Assembly: GCF_013304445.1 (NCBI RefSeq) | Contig: NZ_JAAITA010000019.1 | Coordinates: 1-55,517 of the forward strand | Direction: 5' to 3' | Source of the DNA: Blautia hansenii | GTDB lineage: Bacteria > Bacillota > Clostridia > Lachnospirales > Lachnospiraceae | Length of the DNA: 55,517 nt | In this document: one piece after another, positions 27,065-36,300 of the stretch | Layout: each line of letters opens with the position of its first letter | How positions within the stretch are numbered: the first letter of the stretch is position 1 | Notes under the pieces: model-generated | Database searches by the model: none | What the model was told of the DNA's origin: nothing | What the model saw: the letters and a program-made list of their open reading frames with translations, nothing else | Program-made: the position numbers and the translations under genes

Positions 27065-28889
27065 ACTCTTTTTCCCTCTCCTGTTCCCCTGCTCTTGTCA
27101 CAGGCAGTCTGTATTTTACTATGGTTCCTATATTTTCAAAACTGCTGATTTCAATACGATATTCTTCTCCAAATATCAGTTTAATACGCTCATATACATT
27201 TTTAATACCAATGCCCGAACTTTCTTCCTCCTGACACTTTTCCGTTTCATCTTCTAAAAGTTTTTGAATATACCTCAATCTCTCTTCTGACATCCCCACA
27301 CCATTGTCCATAATCGTAAGTTCCAGAAATGCTTCCTGTATTTCTCCCCGTATAGCTACAACTCCATTGCCACCTTCTTTTGGACGAAGACCATATTTTA
27401 CAGAATTTTCCACAATGGGCTGAAGAACCAGCTGCGGTACTTCTAAATCCAGCAGATTTTCCGGTACATCAATTTCCAAAGTCATCTTGTTTTCATAACG
27501 CACCCGAATAATCTTAAAATAATTTCGCACACTATCCAACTCCGCCTGCAAGGTTACTCTGTCTCTGGCATTTCCAATCAGATATTTCAACTGTCCGGAC
27601 AATCCATCCAACATTTCTGCAGTTTGATCATCATCATTCGTAATCGCTGTCATACGAATAACATCTAATGTATTATACAGATAGTGCGGCCGAATCTGGG
27701 TTTTCAACGCTTCTATTTCTGCTTCTCTTTGTTTGATTTCTGCCACATATACTTTGCGAATATGCATCTGAAGTTTTTCTGTCATGCTGTTCAATCCTCT
27801 GGACAGAAATCCAATTTCATCATTAGAATTTATCTGCACACGAGTATCCAACTTCCCTTTCTGAATCTGCTCCATTGCTTCTTTCAATGTCCGTATGGGA
27901 CGATTCATTTTTTTAGAATACAGGTAATATAAAATTCCAAGGAGGACGATTCCAACACCGATAACAGCCAGTGTAATATTCCGAATGCTTCGGTAACTGT
28001 TTTCCAAATAAAAAGAGGGAATTTTCTCCAGCACCATCCAACTGCTGCCTGGTATCTGACTATAAATGTAATAGTCTCCTTCTGTTCTTATGTACTGATA
28101 TTCTTCCGTCATAAGTTCAAGATACTCTCCCAGCTTATCTGTAAATATTTCCTCTTCATAAGGATTATAAGCAAAATTTTTCTGTTCTTTGTCCACCAGA
28201 TAAATTCTGCTTCCCTCCTCCAGCTTCGTTTCGTGTATCACTCCGTCCAGATAAGAACTGTTAATATTTATATACAAAGTTCCGAGAATCTCTGTATCTG
28301 CCGTCTGTACTGTCCTGATATTCATAATATTTCTTGCAACCGAAAAAGTCTGTTTCTTACTTCCTGCATAATAATCCGGCATATGTGATGGCAGTATCTG
28401 CATATTTTTAGAATCCGACTGAAAGTTTTCTCTATGCCAAGCCAAAATTTTGTCTGTATCTGCCACCGCTTCCGGGGGGCGCATAACTGTATAAATCCTT
28501 CCGTCCGGAAGAATAAAAATAACATCTTCAATGTGCTGATTCATATATAAAATATCCCTCAGCATATCTGTAATCGCCGCTTTTTTCTTGTTTTCGGATA
28601 ACTCTTCATTCTCTAAAATTTCATACAAATACCCGTAATCTTCTACCTGGTGTGTATACAAATATTTTGTGTTTTCGCTCATTTCACTAAATAAATCTTC
28701 CACATTCCGCCCTATAGAACGAGTAGTCCGATACATGTTAGATAGCAAAGTTTCTTTCAATGAATTCAAATACACATTGTAAATAGAAATCCCCATAACA
28801 ACTAAAGGTACAATCCCTATCAACACCAGTGTCCCAAAAAGTTTTGTGAACAAACTGACATATCTGTCCTGCTTCTTAAATTCTTTCAT
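27057..28889 (-). CDS. Sensor histidine kinase, YesM type
   Basis: Membrane kinase of 610 residues. Membrane helices at about 15-36 and 304-324 flank an extracytoplasmic sensor region of about 265 residues, probably Cache-like. HAMP (about 325-380) is followed by a His_kinase domain with H402 in IRPHYLYNTLDV and the ATPase motifs QPIVENSVKYGL and GIGIKNVYERI. It overlaps both its neighbours (ATGA with the upstream lipoprotein gene, eight bases with the regulator), so the three are one transcription and translation unit. The lipoprotein may present ligand to its sensor domain. Confidence 0.93.
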   Translation of the reverse strand: MKEFKKQDRYVSLFTKLFGTLVLIGIVPLVVMGISIYNVYLNSLKETLLSNMYRTTRSIGRNVEDLFSEMSENTKYLYTHQVEDYGYLYEILENEELSENKKKAAITDMLRDILYMNQHIEDVIFILPDGRIYTVMRPPEAVADTDKILAWHRENFQSDSKNMQILPSHMPDYYAGSKKQTFSVARNIMNIRTVQTADTEILGTLYININSSYLDGVIHETKLEEGSRIYLVDKEQKNFAYNPYEEEIFTDKLGEYLELMTEEYQYIRTEGDYYIYSQIPGSSWMVLEKIPSFYLENSYRSIRNITLAVIGVGIVLLGILYYLYSKKMNRPIRTLKEAMEQIQKGKLDTRVQINSNDEIGFLSRGLNSMTEKLQMHIRKVYVAEIKQREAEIEALKTQIRPHYLYNTLDVIRMTAITNDDDQTAEMLDGLSGQLKYLIGNARDRVTLQAELDSVRNYFKIIRVRYENKMTLEIDVPENLLDLEVPQLVLQPIVENSVKYGLRPKEGGNGVVAIRGEIQEAFLELTIMDNGVGMSEERLRYIQKLLEDETEKCQEEESSGIGIKNVYERIKLIFGEEYRIEISSFENIGTIVKYRLPVTRAGEQEREKEYV

Positions 28890-30226
28890 GGCACTTGTCC
28901 CTCTATTTCTTTTTGCCAGCTTTCATCTAAAAGTTTCACTGCGGTCTTTACACTCATAGTATTCGCTGATACCGAATTCAGCACCGTTTCCATATCCGTT
29001 CGAAAATTCTCCGGTGTATCTGTATTTCCCAGAAACTCAGTACTTCTTTCGGCATAGCGATAGTCCGTTAAAACGCCCTGCTGTACCATAGGAGCAGCGT
29101 AGAGCACAGCATCCTTTGTCACGGGTATGGCATACATGGTCTGCAAAATTTCCCGGTAATGCTCTCTGTCATAGCAAAACCTCAAAAATGTTTCTGCAGC
29201 CCCTTTCTTTTTCTTATCCTTCATGCATTCTGCAGACACAGCCCATTTCGCCCCTGTTTTCTCGATAACCACACTTTTCCCTTCGTTATCCGGCATATAA
29301 AACCAGCCTAATCTTATCTGCACGGTATCGTTTTTTATTTCTTTTCCCATAGACGTCTTATCCGAATCCACAGCTCTTGGGTATGCTTCCCATATTTTCG
29401 CAAGCATAGAAGGATTGCCGTAATACATAGCAACTTCTTGATTTATCATACGACTGATAATTTCATTGTCCCCCATATGAATCGAATCCTCTAGCACATA
29501 CTCCCCAGTCATCAGATTTTGAAATTCTTCCAGAGCATGCTCCATGTCAGGGTCTGCAAAAGATACTTCTTCCTTCTGCTTTTTCTCCTGCCAACCGGGA
29601 GTCCGACTTTCCACCTGAGTCAAGAAAAAGTAATTTATCCATCCGCTCTCCACCGAATTTTCATTTCCTCCTATGGCTAGTGGAGCAACCTGATTTTGTT
29701 TCAGAACTTTACACACTTCCAGAAATTCTTTATATGTGTTCGGTACCGAAAGGCCATATTTCTTGAACAGCACTTGATTATACACAATCCCATAAGAGGT
29801 ACTGTAGAAGGGCAACGCGTAGATTTCTCCCTCTATTCGTACCGGATTTTCTACTAACTTTCCAATACTTTCATCAATCACCCCCAATTTTCCCGCACTT
29901 TCAAACATATAAGGATTATCTATTTCAAAAATATCTGGAAATTCCTCTACCGCTTCCTTTGTTTTGAGTTCCTCTGTATAACTTTCCGTAGAAGAATATT
30001 CCATCTGCAATGTAATGTCCGGATATGCATTCATAAATTCTTCGCACAATTCCTGGATTGCAGCAATCCAATTCGTGTTTTCTCCTGAATAAAAGAGTGT
30101 TAATTCTACATTTTTTTCTTGTTCCTGATCTTCTTTTACCAATTTTCCCCGCTCTGCTTCATTTAAGGAGCAGGATGTAAGCAGCAAAATACTGCTCAAC
30201 AAAACAGCAGTTATCCTTCTCTTCAT
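28886..30226 (-). CDS. Sugar-binding-type lipoprotein co-encoded with the kinase (candidate co-receptor)
   Basis: Family 1 binding protein of about 446 residues with a signal peptide ending in lipobox LTSC (about residues 16-19). The body has the fold signature PDIFEIDNPYMFESAGKLG and NEIISRMINQEVAMYYG. I chose ATG 30226, preceded by GGGAGAAG; a longer frame to 30277 overlaps the promoter. No permease follows; instead the gene runs (ATGA) into the kinase. A binding protein built into a kinase-regulator operon matches the three-component sensing arrangement described in other Clostridia; its role here is inferred. Confidence 0.87.
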   Translation of the reverse strand: MKRRITAVLLSSILLLTSCSLNEAERGKLVKEDQEQEKNVELTLFYSGENTNWIAAIQELCEEFMNAYPDITLQMEYSSTESYTEELKTKEAVEEFPDIFEIDNPYMFESAGKLGVIDESIGKLVENPVRIEGEIYALPFYSTSYGIVYNQVLFKKYGLSVPNTYKEFLEVCKVLKQNQVAPLAIGGNENSVESGWINYFFLTQVESRTPGWQEKKQKEEVSFADPDMEHALEEFQNLMTGEYVLEDSIHMGDNEIISRMINQEVAMYYGNPSMLAKIWEAYPRAVDSDKTSMGKEIKNDTVQIRLGWFYMPDNEGKSVVIEKTGAKWAVSAECMKDKKKKGAAETFLRFCYDREHYREILQTMYAIPVTKDAVLYAAPMVQQGVLTDYRYAERSTEFLGNTDTPENFRTDMETVLNSVSANTMSVKTAVKLLDESWQKEIEGQVP

Positions 30227-30279
30227 ATTCTTCTCCCTTTTCTTTTGCACAAAATTCCTGCACCGCTTCGTTTTCATTC

Positions 30280-30308
30280 AGTATAGCGAATTTCATACTT
30301 GTTTTCAA
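30280..30308 (-). promoter_or_regulatory. Promoter of the lipoprotein-kinase-regulator operon
   Basis: Minus strand TTGAAA (30303-30308), 17-bp spacer, TATACT (30280-30285). Confidence 0.68.
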
Positions 30309-30396
30309 GAAATCTCACTTGTCTGTGACTTTTCCCCTCCCCTCTGCATATGCTGAATAGAGAGTGTTTTAAGTTCTGCATTTCATGAGGTGAATT

Positions 30397-31188
30397 ATGG
30401 CTCATAAGGTAATGATTGATGCCGGTCACGGGGGTGCCGATTTTGGCGCCACCTACAACGGCAGACAGGAAAAAGACGATAATCTCCGCCTGGCTCTTGC
30501 AGTAGGCGAGATTCTTTCAGAAAATGGAATTGACGTAGAGTACACCCGAACCACGGATGTCTACCAGACCCCCTTTGAAAAAGCTACGCTTGGAAATCAA
30601 TCAGGGGCTGATTTTTTCATTTCTTTTCACAGGAATTCCAGTCCGGAACCGAATCAATACAGCGGTGTGGAAACCCTTGTTTATGACAAATCCGGTGAAA
30701 AACTGGATATGGCAGAAAATATTAACGGAGCCCTGGGAGAATTGGGCTTTCGGGAAATCGGCGTAACAGCCCGCCCCGGCCTGGTGGTACTTCGCCGCAC
30801 CAAAATGCCTGCTGTGCTCATTGAAACAGGCTTCATCAACACAGACCAGGACAATGCCCTCTTTGACAATCAGTTTGATGAAATTGCCCAGTCCATTGCC
30901 TCTGCCATTCTGGGGACTTTAGACGAAGAAACCGTAGAGAACCCTTCCGCCCCGGATTCCATATACTACCGGGTGCAGACCGGAGAATTCAGAAACCGCG
31001 CCAATGCTGAAAATATGCTGTATGAGCTTCAGGATAAAGGCTTCCCCGCCTTTCTTCTTTATCAGGACGGCGTCTATAAAGTACAGGTAGGCGCCTTTCG
31101 GAATCTTGCCAATGCGGTGAAAATGGAAAACACCCTTCGCCGTGCCGGATACAGCACATGGATTGACGCTTCTCCGGCTTCTTACTGA
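30397..31188 (+). CDS. N-acetylmuramoyl-L-alanine amidase with SPOR domain
   Basis: Zinc amidase (Amidase_3) of 263 residues that cuts the lactyl-peptide bond of peptidoglycan. Zinc ligands H11 (DAGHGG), E25 and H78 (SFHRNS), with catalytic E143 (VLIETGFIN). Residues about 190-262 form a SPOR domain (YYRVQTGEFRNRANAENML, YKVQVGAFRNLANAVKM), which binds denuded glycan. No signal peptide is visible, so secretion would need another route, or release in sporulating mother cells. GAGGTG precedes the ATG. Monocistronic, divergent from the sensor operon. Confidence 0.93.
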   Translation: MAHKVMIDAGHGGADFGATYNGRQEKDDNLRLALAVGEILSENGIDVEYTRTTDVYQTPFEKATLGNQSGADFFISFHRNSSPEPNQYSGVETLVYDKSGEKLDMAENINGALGELGFREIGVTARPGLVVLRRTKMPAVLIETGFINTDQDNALFDNQFDEIAQSIASAILGTLDEETVENPSAPDSIYYRVQTGEFRNRANAENMLYELQDKGFPAFLLYQDGVYKVQVGAFRNLANAVKMENTLRRAGYSTWIDASPASY

Positions 31189-31272
31189 GCCGGAAAAGCA
31201 AAATTGCTGCGCAAATATCCATTGCGGACTTTTGCCCATTCGGATAATGATATAGAATTCTTTTGCATCAAC

Positions 31273-31311
31273 AGGCTATTGATTTTGAAAATCTATCAAA
31301 ATCAATAGCCT
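31273..31311. terminator. Strong hairpin between convergent genes
   Basis: AGGCTATTGATTTTGA / TCAAAATCAATAGCCT, 16 perfect pairs with a seven-base loop. It serves the amidase (plus) and the dehydrogenase (minus). T-runs are short. Confidence 0.65.
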
Positions 31312-31330
31312 ACTGAGGTTTTCTGCCCAG

Positions 31331-32959
31331 TCAATCCTGCATTGCCCCCATATATTTATGCACAGTTTTCTTCACAGCGCCTGGTCCGGCAAGCATTTCA
31401 CGGAACATGTTTTCAATCTTTTCTCCCACTCCTGCCTGATAAAGGTTTATAAAAAACATGCGCTCATTGGAGAGAATAGGCTTAAGCTGGTTTGTAAAAG
31501 TTTCCGGCCGCCCCACTACGATATCCTTGAACTTTTCCTGAATTTCCTCCCTCATAGGGTCAGGAGCCAGTTCATATTTTTCCCCTTCATCATCTACAGC
31601 CAGCATATACCGAAGCCATCCGGCAATTCCCAGAGGAATCGCAGTAAGCCGTGAAGCATTTCCATACTTCTCCACATACGCTTTTATGGTTTCTCCAAAG
31701 CGAATCCCCACCATCTGGGATACATCTACAGCCAACCGAAGATTTGTATCGCCCAAGTATTCATTGGGGAACCGTTCCTGAAAAAGTTCATCTGCAAATT
31801 CCTTTGGAGAAAGGATTCCAGGATTTGGCACTACAGGAAGTCCTTCATCATAAACTACCATGCGAGCCATTTTCATCATATCCGGGTTCGTATTCAGCAT
31901 ATGAGCAAACAAATCATACCCCTGAACCACACCAAGAGGCCCTGTGGCAGAATGTACCGGATTCAGACATACTGTTACCTTCATACGTTCCGACAGATTT
32001 ACGGTTTCCCTGTCAGCCATATACACCCCAACCCCCTTTTCCAATGCCGGACGACCATTGGGGAAACTGTCTTCTATCACAAGATACTGGGGTTTTTCAG
32101 CATTGACGAAAGGGGCAATATAGGTCTTCTTTCCTGTAATCACCGGCTTCATGTCTTCCACACCCAGCTTTTCCAGATCTTCGGCAATCTGTTCACTGGG
32201 CCGCGGTGTGATTTTATCAATCATCGTCCATGGAAAAGCAACCGTTTTTTCATCGCTTACATAAGCAGCAAACCCTTCCTCTACAAATCCAGCTTTCCGC
32301 CACGCTTCTGTCATAGTCAACACAGCTTCCCGTAGCTTCTCACCGTTTTTAGAGCAGTTATCCATGGATACCAGCGCCAGAGGATATTTTCCGGCTTTAT
32401 ACCGTTCATAGAGCATAGCTGTTACCACCGCCATGGCACCAACCGCTTTGTCCGGTTTGTTCTGAATGTCCGCTTCTACAAACGGAAACCAGGTTCCATC
32501 CGTTTTCTGCAAAGCATATCCTTTTTCCGTAATTGTAAAAGAAACCAACTGCAAAGACTTACTGGTAAAAATCTCCTTCAATCGGTTCCACTGTGCCGGA
32601 TTCGAGGACTGGGCTTTTACTGCTTCTGCCATTGACCCCAATACCTTATATTCTCTGGTTCCATCCCCATGCAGAATCACACACAACCCCAAATTGTCAT
32701 ATGGTTCGTAAATTTTATCTGCCACATCATAATCAAACATCTCCACACAGGTAATGCCCCGGTCCAGTGCCCCTTCTTCCAGCAAACGGTCTGCAATGCC
32801 GCCGATAAATACCCGAAAAATGTTGCCGATTCCAAAATGTACCCATTTCGGTTCCTTTCTTGCCTTTTCCGAAGCCTTTTCCACATCATATCCTGGAAGT
32901 AGAATTCCTGCCTGTTCCCATGACTCACGGTTTTTTATTCCATTGATGGTCAATTTCAT
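31331..32959 (-). CDS. Mannitol dehydrogenase family oxidoreductase, fructuronate reductase-like (UxuB)
   Basis: NAD(P)-dependent polyol/uronate dehydrogenase of 542 residues. The N-terminal Rossmann part has WVHFGIGNIFRVFIGGIAD, and the C-terminal domain shows the family core CLNPVHSATGPLGV and IPLGIAGWLRYML. Length and motifs fit D-mannonate oxidoreductase (fructuronate reductase), which reduces D-fructuronate to D-mannonate in hexuronate breakdown; mannitol or other substrates are possible. No mannonate dehydratase (uxuA) or isomerase (uxaC) gene is adjacent. Confidence 0.85.
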   Translation of the reverse strand: MKLTINGIKNRESWEQAGILLPGYDVEKASEKARKEPKWVHFGIGNIFRVFIGGIADRLLEEGALDRGITCVEMFDYDVADKIYEPYDNLGLCVILHGDGTREYKVLGSMAEAVKAQSSNPAQWNRLKEIFTSKSLQLVSFTITEKGYALQKTDGTWFPFVEADIQNKPDKAVGAMAVVTAMLYERYKAGKYPLALVSMDNCSKNGEKLREAVLTMTEAWRKAGFVEEGFAAYVSDEKTVAFPWTMIDKITPRPSEQIAEDLEKLGVEDMKPVITGKKTYIAPFVNAEKPQYLVIEDSFPNGRPALEKGVGVYMADRETVNLSERMKVTVCLNPVHSATGPLGVVQGYDLFAHMLNTNPDMMKMARMVVYDEGLPVVPNPGILSPKEFADELFQERFPNEYLGDTNLRLAVDVSQMVGIRFGETIKAYVEKYGNASRLTAIPLGIAGWLRYMLAVDDEGEKYELAPDPMREEIQEKFKDIVVGRPETFTNQLKPILSNERMFFINLYQAGVGEKIENMFREMLAGPGAVKKTVHKYMGAMQD

Positions 32960-32992
32960 GTTTGAACCTCCCCAATATCTCTTTATGTGTAA

Positions 32993-33044
32993 CAGAAGAA
33001 ATCCCTCTCCCGAAAACGCTTCACCGAGAGGGGGATTTCTTCTG
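32993..33044 (-). terminator. Terminator hairpin after mgsA
   Basis: CAGAAGAAATCCCTCTC / GAGAGGGGGATTTCTTCTG, with a 16-base loop and one bulge, immediately after the mgsA stop. Confidence 0.6.
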
Positions 33045-33051
33045 CTTGTCC

Positions 33052-33564
33052 TTACATAGACTCTGCTCTGTCCTGCACATTTTTATTAAAATTAATTACT
33101 TCATGGTCATATTCTGAATCCATATAAACAGATTTTATCATAAAGTCTGCCGTTGCCTTATTCACTGCCATAGGGATATCGTACACCTGTGCAATACGCA
33201 TCAGTGCCTTTACATCCGGGTCATGAGGCTGCGCAGTCAGTGGGTCAGAGAAAAACACAACAAAATCAATGACACCTTCTACTATCTTTGCCCCAATCTG
33301 CTGGTCGCCGCCCAGAGGACCGCTGTTGTAGCCTTTAATACACAGTCCCGCTTTATCAGCAATCAATCTTGACGTAGTACCTGTACCGTAAAGATTGTGC
33401 TGTTTCAAAATATCATAATTATCTTTGCACCACTGAATCAGCTTTGGCTTTTCGTTATCGTGTGCAATCAGGGCAATATTTTTCTTTTTTCCAATGGTAA
33501 ATGTTACATATTCGTTCTTCATATTCCAGCCTGCCTTTCCCAATGAAATTTTTTCTTTTATCAT
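33052..33564 (-). CDS. mgsA: Methylglyoxal synthase
   Basis: Converts dihydroxyacetone phosphate to methylglyoxal and phosphate, an overflow bypass of lower glycolysis. Marks of the family are IALIAHDNEK, LYGTGTTSRLI, SGPLGGDQQIGAKI, with the catalytic Asp of GGDQQ, and FFSDPLTAQPHDPDV. I chose ATG 33564 because GGGAG lies eight bases upstream. A shorter start at 33522 (MKNEYVTF) matches homologue length and cannot be excluded. Confidence 0.93.
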   Translation of the reverse strand: MIKEKISLGKAGWNMKNEYVTFTIGKKKNIALIAHDNEKPKLIQWCKDNYDILKQHNLYGTGTTSRLIADKAGLCIKGYNSGPLGGDQQIGAKIVEGVIDFVVFFSDPLTAQPHDPDVKALMRIAQVYDIPMAVNKATADFMIKSVYMDSEYDHEVINFNKNVQDRAESM

Positions 33565-33629
33565 ATCATTTTCTCCCTGTGACGGCAAGCAGTTTCCAGT
33601 CTAATTTTCCTGTTCTCTTCATAATTTTC

Positions 33630-33658
33630 TTGTCCTAATCCAACGAAACTGCTACAAT
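33630..33658 (+). promoter_or_regulatory. Promoter of the lipid kinase-GDPD operon
   Basis: TTGTCC (33630-33635), 17-bp spacer, TACAAT (33653-33658) with an extended TGC, about 50 bases before the start codon. Confidence 0.65.
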
Positions 33659-33709
33659 AGAGTCGAAACAAAGAAAACAAATGACAAAGAAAAGCAGGTA
33701 CAGAACATC

Positions 33710-34645
33710 ATGTATTACTTTATTATAAATCCTCACTCCCGGTCCGGGCATGGTCTTGAGGTCTGGCAAAAAGCTGACGCCATACTACAGGAAAAGGGTG
33801 TGGAATATACAACTTATTTTACAGAATATACCGGACACGCAGACCGGATTGCAGCCCATATTGCAGAACAAAGCTCCGTTGGAGGAACTTCCTGCACCCT
33901 GTCCGTAGTCGGTGGAGACGGCACACTGAACGAAGTGATAAACGGACTGGTGAAAAAGGATTTTTCCCATATTACCCTGGGCTATATTCCTACTGGTTCC
34001 GGAAATGATTTTGCAAGAGGTCTTGGACTTCCCACCGAAGTTTCTGCCTGTATAGAGGCTATTCTTTCTCCGAAAGCGTGTACTTTGACAGACATTGGAA
34101 TGGCAGTCTCCAAAGAAACTTCCCGTTATTTTCTTGTAAGCAGCGGCATTGGCTATGACGCAGATATCTGCCGCAAGGTCATGGTTTCTCCGTTAAAAAA
34201 AGCCATGAATAAACTGCATTTGGGAAAATTGACCTATGTGCTTATCGCTCTGAAACTTCTGATTCAATACCGTCCCTGTCCTGTTTCCATGCGTCTGGAC
34301 AGAGACAAAGTCCTGCACTTTTCCCGTTTTTTCTTCATTGCAGGCATGAATACGAAATATGAGGGCGGCGGCGTAAAATTCTGTCCCGACGCTCAATTCA
34401 ACGACAGAAAACTGGACATCTGTCTTGCCGGAGAACTTGGAAAATGCAAAATTCTGGCCTTGTTTCCCACCGCTTTTTTCGGCAAACACACCTGGTTTTC
34501 CGGCGTGAAAACCTACCGCTGCGACAGTCTGGAAATTCACAGCCGTGTTCCTCTTCCTGTCCACTGTGACGGAGAATCTATGGGAGAAACAGACCGCCTG
34601 CTGCTGCGTGTTTCCGGTAAACAGATACCTGTGCTTCTTCGCTAA
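33710..34645 (+). CDS. Diacylglycerol kinase family lipid kinase (DagK/YegS-like)
   Basis: Soluble lipid kinase of 311 residues that phosphorylates diacylglycerol or a related lipid. N-terminal nucleotide-binding region: INPHSRSGHG, then the family motif VVGGDGTLNEVINGL and PTGSGNDFARGLG. The C-terminal beta domain includes FFIAGMNTKYEGGG. The ribosome site is weak (GCAGG). The next gene, a glycerophosphodiesterase, follows by 16 bases. Confidence 0.92.
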   Translation: MYYFIINPHSRSGHGLEVWQKADAILQEKGVEYTTYFTEYTGHADRIAAHIAEQSSVGGTSCTLSVVGGDGTLNEVINGLVKKDFSHITLGYIPTGSGNDFARGLGLPTEVSACIEAILSPKACTLTDIGMAVSKETSRYFLVSSGIGYDADICRKVMVSPLKKAMNKLHLGKLTYVLIALKLLIQYRPCPVSMRLDRDKVLHFSRFFFIAGMNTKYEGGGVKFCPDAQFNDRKLDICLAGELGKCKILALFPTAFFGKHTWFSGVKTYRCDSLEIHSRVPLPVHCDGESMGETDRLLLRVSGKQIPVLLR

Positions 34646-34661
34646 ACAAGGAGGGATACCT

Positions 34662-35501
34662 ATGAAAATACTGTTACTTACTGTGTGTATTGCAGTTTTC
34701 CTTTTCTGCCTTTATTTTTACTGTATCATGCCCCGCTTTTCCAGGAAAAAAGAGGCTAAAAAATTTCTCCACTACCTGTTTGCACACCGAGGACTATTTA
34801 CCCCTGACCAGTCCATTCCTGAAAATTCCATGGCCGCTTTTACCCATGCCATCCGGCATGGGTATGGTATCGAACTGGATATTCAACTGACAAAAGATAA
34901 GCAGGTAGTTGTGTTTCATGACCATACGCTGACCCGGATGTGCGGCATTGACCTTCCCGTCTGTGAGATGACCTACGAAGAACTGCAGAAATTTTCTCTC
35001 CTGCATACGGAAGAAAAAATTCCCCTTTTTGAGGATGTTTTAAAGCTGGTAAAGGGAAAAGTTCCCCTTCTGATAGAGATAAAACTGCCGACTATACGCA
35101 CGGAAACCTGTGTGCTTGCAGACCGTCTTCTGCGGCAGTACAATGGAGATTACTGCATTGAGTCCTTCAATCCTCTGGCTCTCGGTTGGTACAAAAAACA
35201 CCGAAAAGATGTCATCCGGGGACAGCTTTCAGCCAACCTGACCCGGCCGGTAGCCGAAGGCGGTTATATTCTCTGCTTCCTGGTAAAATATCTGCTTTTA
35301 AACTTTATCGGAAGACCGGATTTCATCGCCTATTGCTACAAAGATACCCAGAATGTCAGCTTCTTACTGAACAAATGTCTCTGGCATACGCCTACTTTTG
35401 CCTGGACAGTCCGCTCGGAACAAGTACTGAAAACTTCTGTGAAAAAGTTTGATTCTGTCATTTTCGACAGTTTTGTACCAACAAATGAATATAGTGTGTA
35501 A
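34662..35501 (+). CDS. Glycerophosphodiester phosphodiesterase
   Basis: Hydrolyses glycerophosphodiesters to glycerol-3-phosphate and an alcohol. About 279 residues with an N-terminal membrane helix (about 2-22), then the GDPD barrel: FAHRGLFTPDQSIPENSMAAF, IELDIQLTKDKQVVVFHDHTL gives the catalytic His/Arg, Glu and metal ligands. C-terminal WTVRSEQVL is typical. I chose ATG 34662, preceded by AAGGAGG eight bases upstream; longer frames start inside the lipid kinase gene. Its product could feed the GlpA-like complex later in the window. Confidence 0.92.
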   Translation: MKILLLTVCIAVFLFCLYFYCIMPRFSRKKEAKKFLHYLFAHRGLFTPDQSIPENSMAAFTHAIRHGYGIELDIQLTKDKQVVVFHDHTLTRMCGIDLPVCEMTYEELQKFSLLHTEEKIPLFEDVLKLVKGKVPLLIEIKLPTIRTETCVLADRLLRQYNGDYCIESFNPLALGWYKKHRKDVIRGQLSANLTRPVAEGGYILCFLVKYLLLNFIGRPDFIAYCYKDTQNVSFLLNKCLWHTPTFAWTVRSEQVLKTSVKKFDSVIFDSFVPTNEYSV

Positions 35502-35527
35502 TATTTATAAAACAACTATAAACTGCA

Positions 35528-35556
35528 TTGTTATCGGATTTCCTCTGTGCTATAAT
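35528..35556 (+). promoter_or_regulatory. Promoter of the PAP2 gene
   Basis: TTGTTA (35528-35533), 17-bp spacer, TATAAT (35551-35556) with an extended TGC. Confidence 0.7.
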
Positions 35557-35607
35557 GAGATTCATAAAAAGACGGTATTCTGAATACTGTGTGAGAGGTG
35601 TGAAACT

Positions 35608-36252
35608 TTGAAATTCCTGAAAAAATATCAACATACCTGGATAATTCCCATCTATGGAATTTTGTACATGCTGGCTTTCCAATATGTGGAGCAGCGCAAA
35701 GTACCGGTTACAATTATTCATATGAAGATAGATGACTATATCCCCTTCTGTGAATATTTCGTGGTTCCTTATTTTTTATGGTTCGGCTATATTGCATTGA
35801 CGGTTTTTTATTTTGCTTTCATGAATCAAAATAAAAAAGAATACTGGCAGCTGATTCTTACACTGGGAATTGGTATGACACTTTTTATCGTAATTTCCAT
35901 CCTATTTCCCAATGGACAGGATTTACGCCCCAACCTGACAGGCGACAGTATTTTTATTCAGATGGTACAGCACTTATATCGGCTGGATACGCCTACTAAT
36001 ATTCTGCCAAGTATTCATGTATTTAACACCGTAGCCTGCTGCGTAGCTATTTTCCGTCATTCGGAATTCCACAGTCATAAGGTTCTTCTGGCGGGAACGG
36101 GTATTCTGAGTGTTCTGATTATTCTTGCAACCGTATTTTTGAAACAGCATACCGTGTTGGATGTAGTTGCTGCATTTGCATTATATCTCTGCTGTTTTCA
36201 GCTTATCTATAAACCTAAAACCGTACAGGCTGAACAGCCTGCACGAGCATAA
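35608..36252 (+). CDS. Phosphatase PAP2 family membrane protein
   Basis: Membrane lipid phosphatase of 214 residues with about five to six helices. The PAP2 catalytic triads appear as LPSIHVFNT and FLKQHTVLDVVAA, the latter with the His and Asp of motif 3. The N-terminal part of the family signature (KxxxxxxRP) is visible only loosely in the NGQDLRPNL stretch. It starts with TTG, preceded by GAGAGGTG seven bases upstream. It probably dephosphorylates phosphatidate or a related lipid phosphate. Own promoter, own terminator. Confidence 0.87.
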   Translation: MKFLKKYQHTWIIPIYGILYMLAFQYVEQRKVPVTIIHMKIDDYIPFCEYFVVPYFLWFGYIALTVFYFAFMNQNKKEYWQLILTLGIGMTLFIVISILFPNGQDLRPNLTGDSIFIQMVQHLYRLDTPTNILPSIHVFNTVACCVAIFRHSEFHSHKVLLAGTGILSVLIILATVFLKQHTVLDVVAAFALYLCCFQLIYKPKTVQAEQPARA

Positions 36253-36299
36253 AAATTGAGCCTGGAAAGGTTTAAACTTCCTTTCCGGGCTCAATTTTT
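36251..36299. terminator. Strong bidirectional terminator
   Basis: AAAAATTGAGCCTGGAAAGG pairs with CCTTTCCGGGCTCAATTTTT around a nine-base loop, with one G:T mismatch. It serves the PAP2 gene (plus) and the glycosyltransferase gene (minus). Confidence 0.85.
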
Positions 36300-36300
36300 C

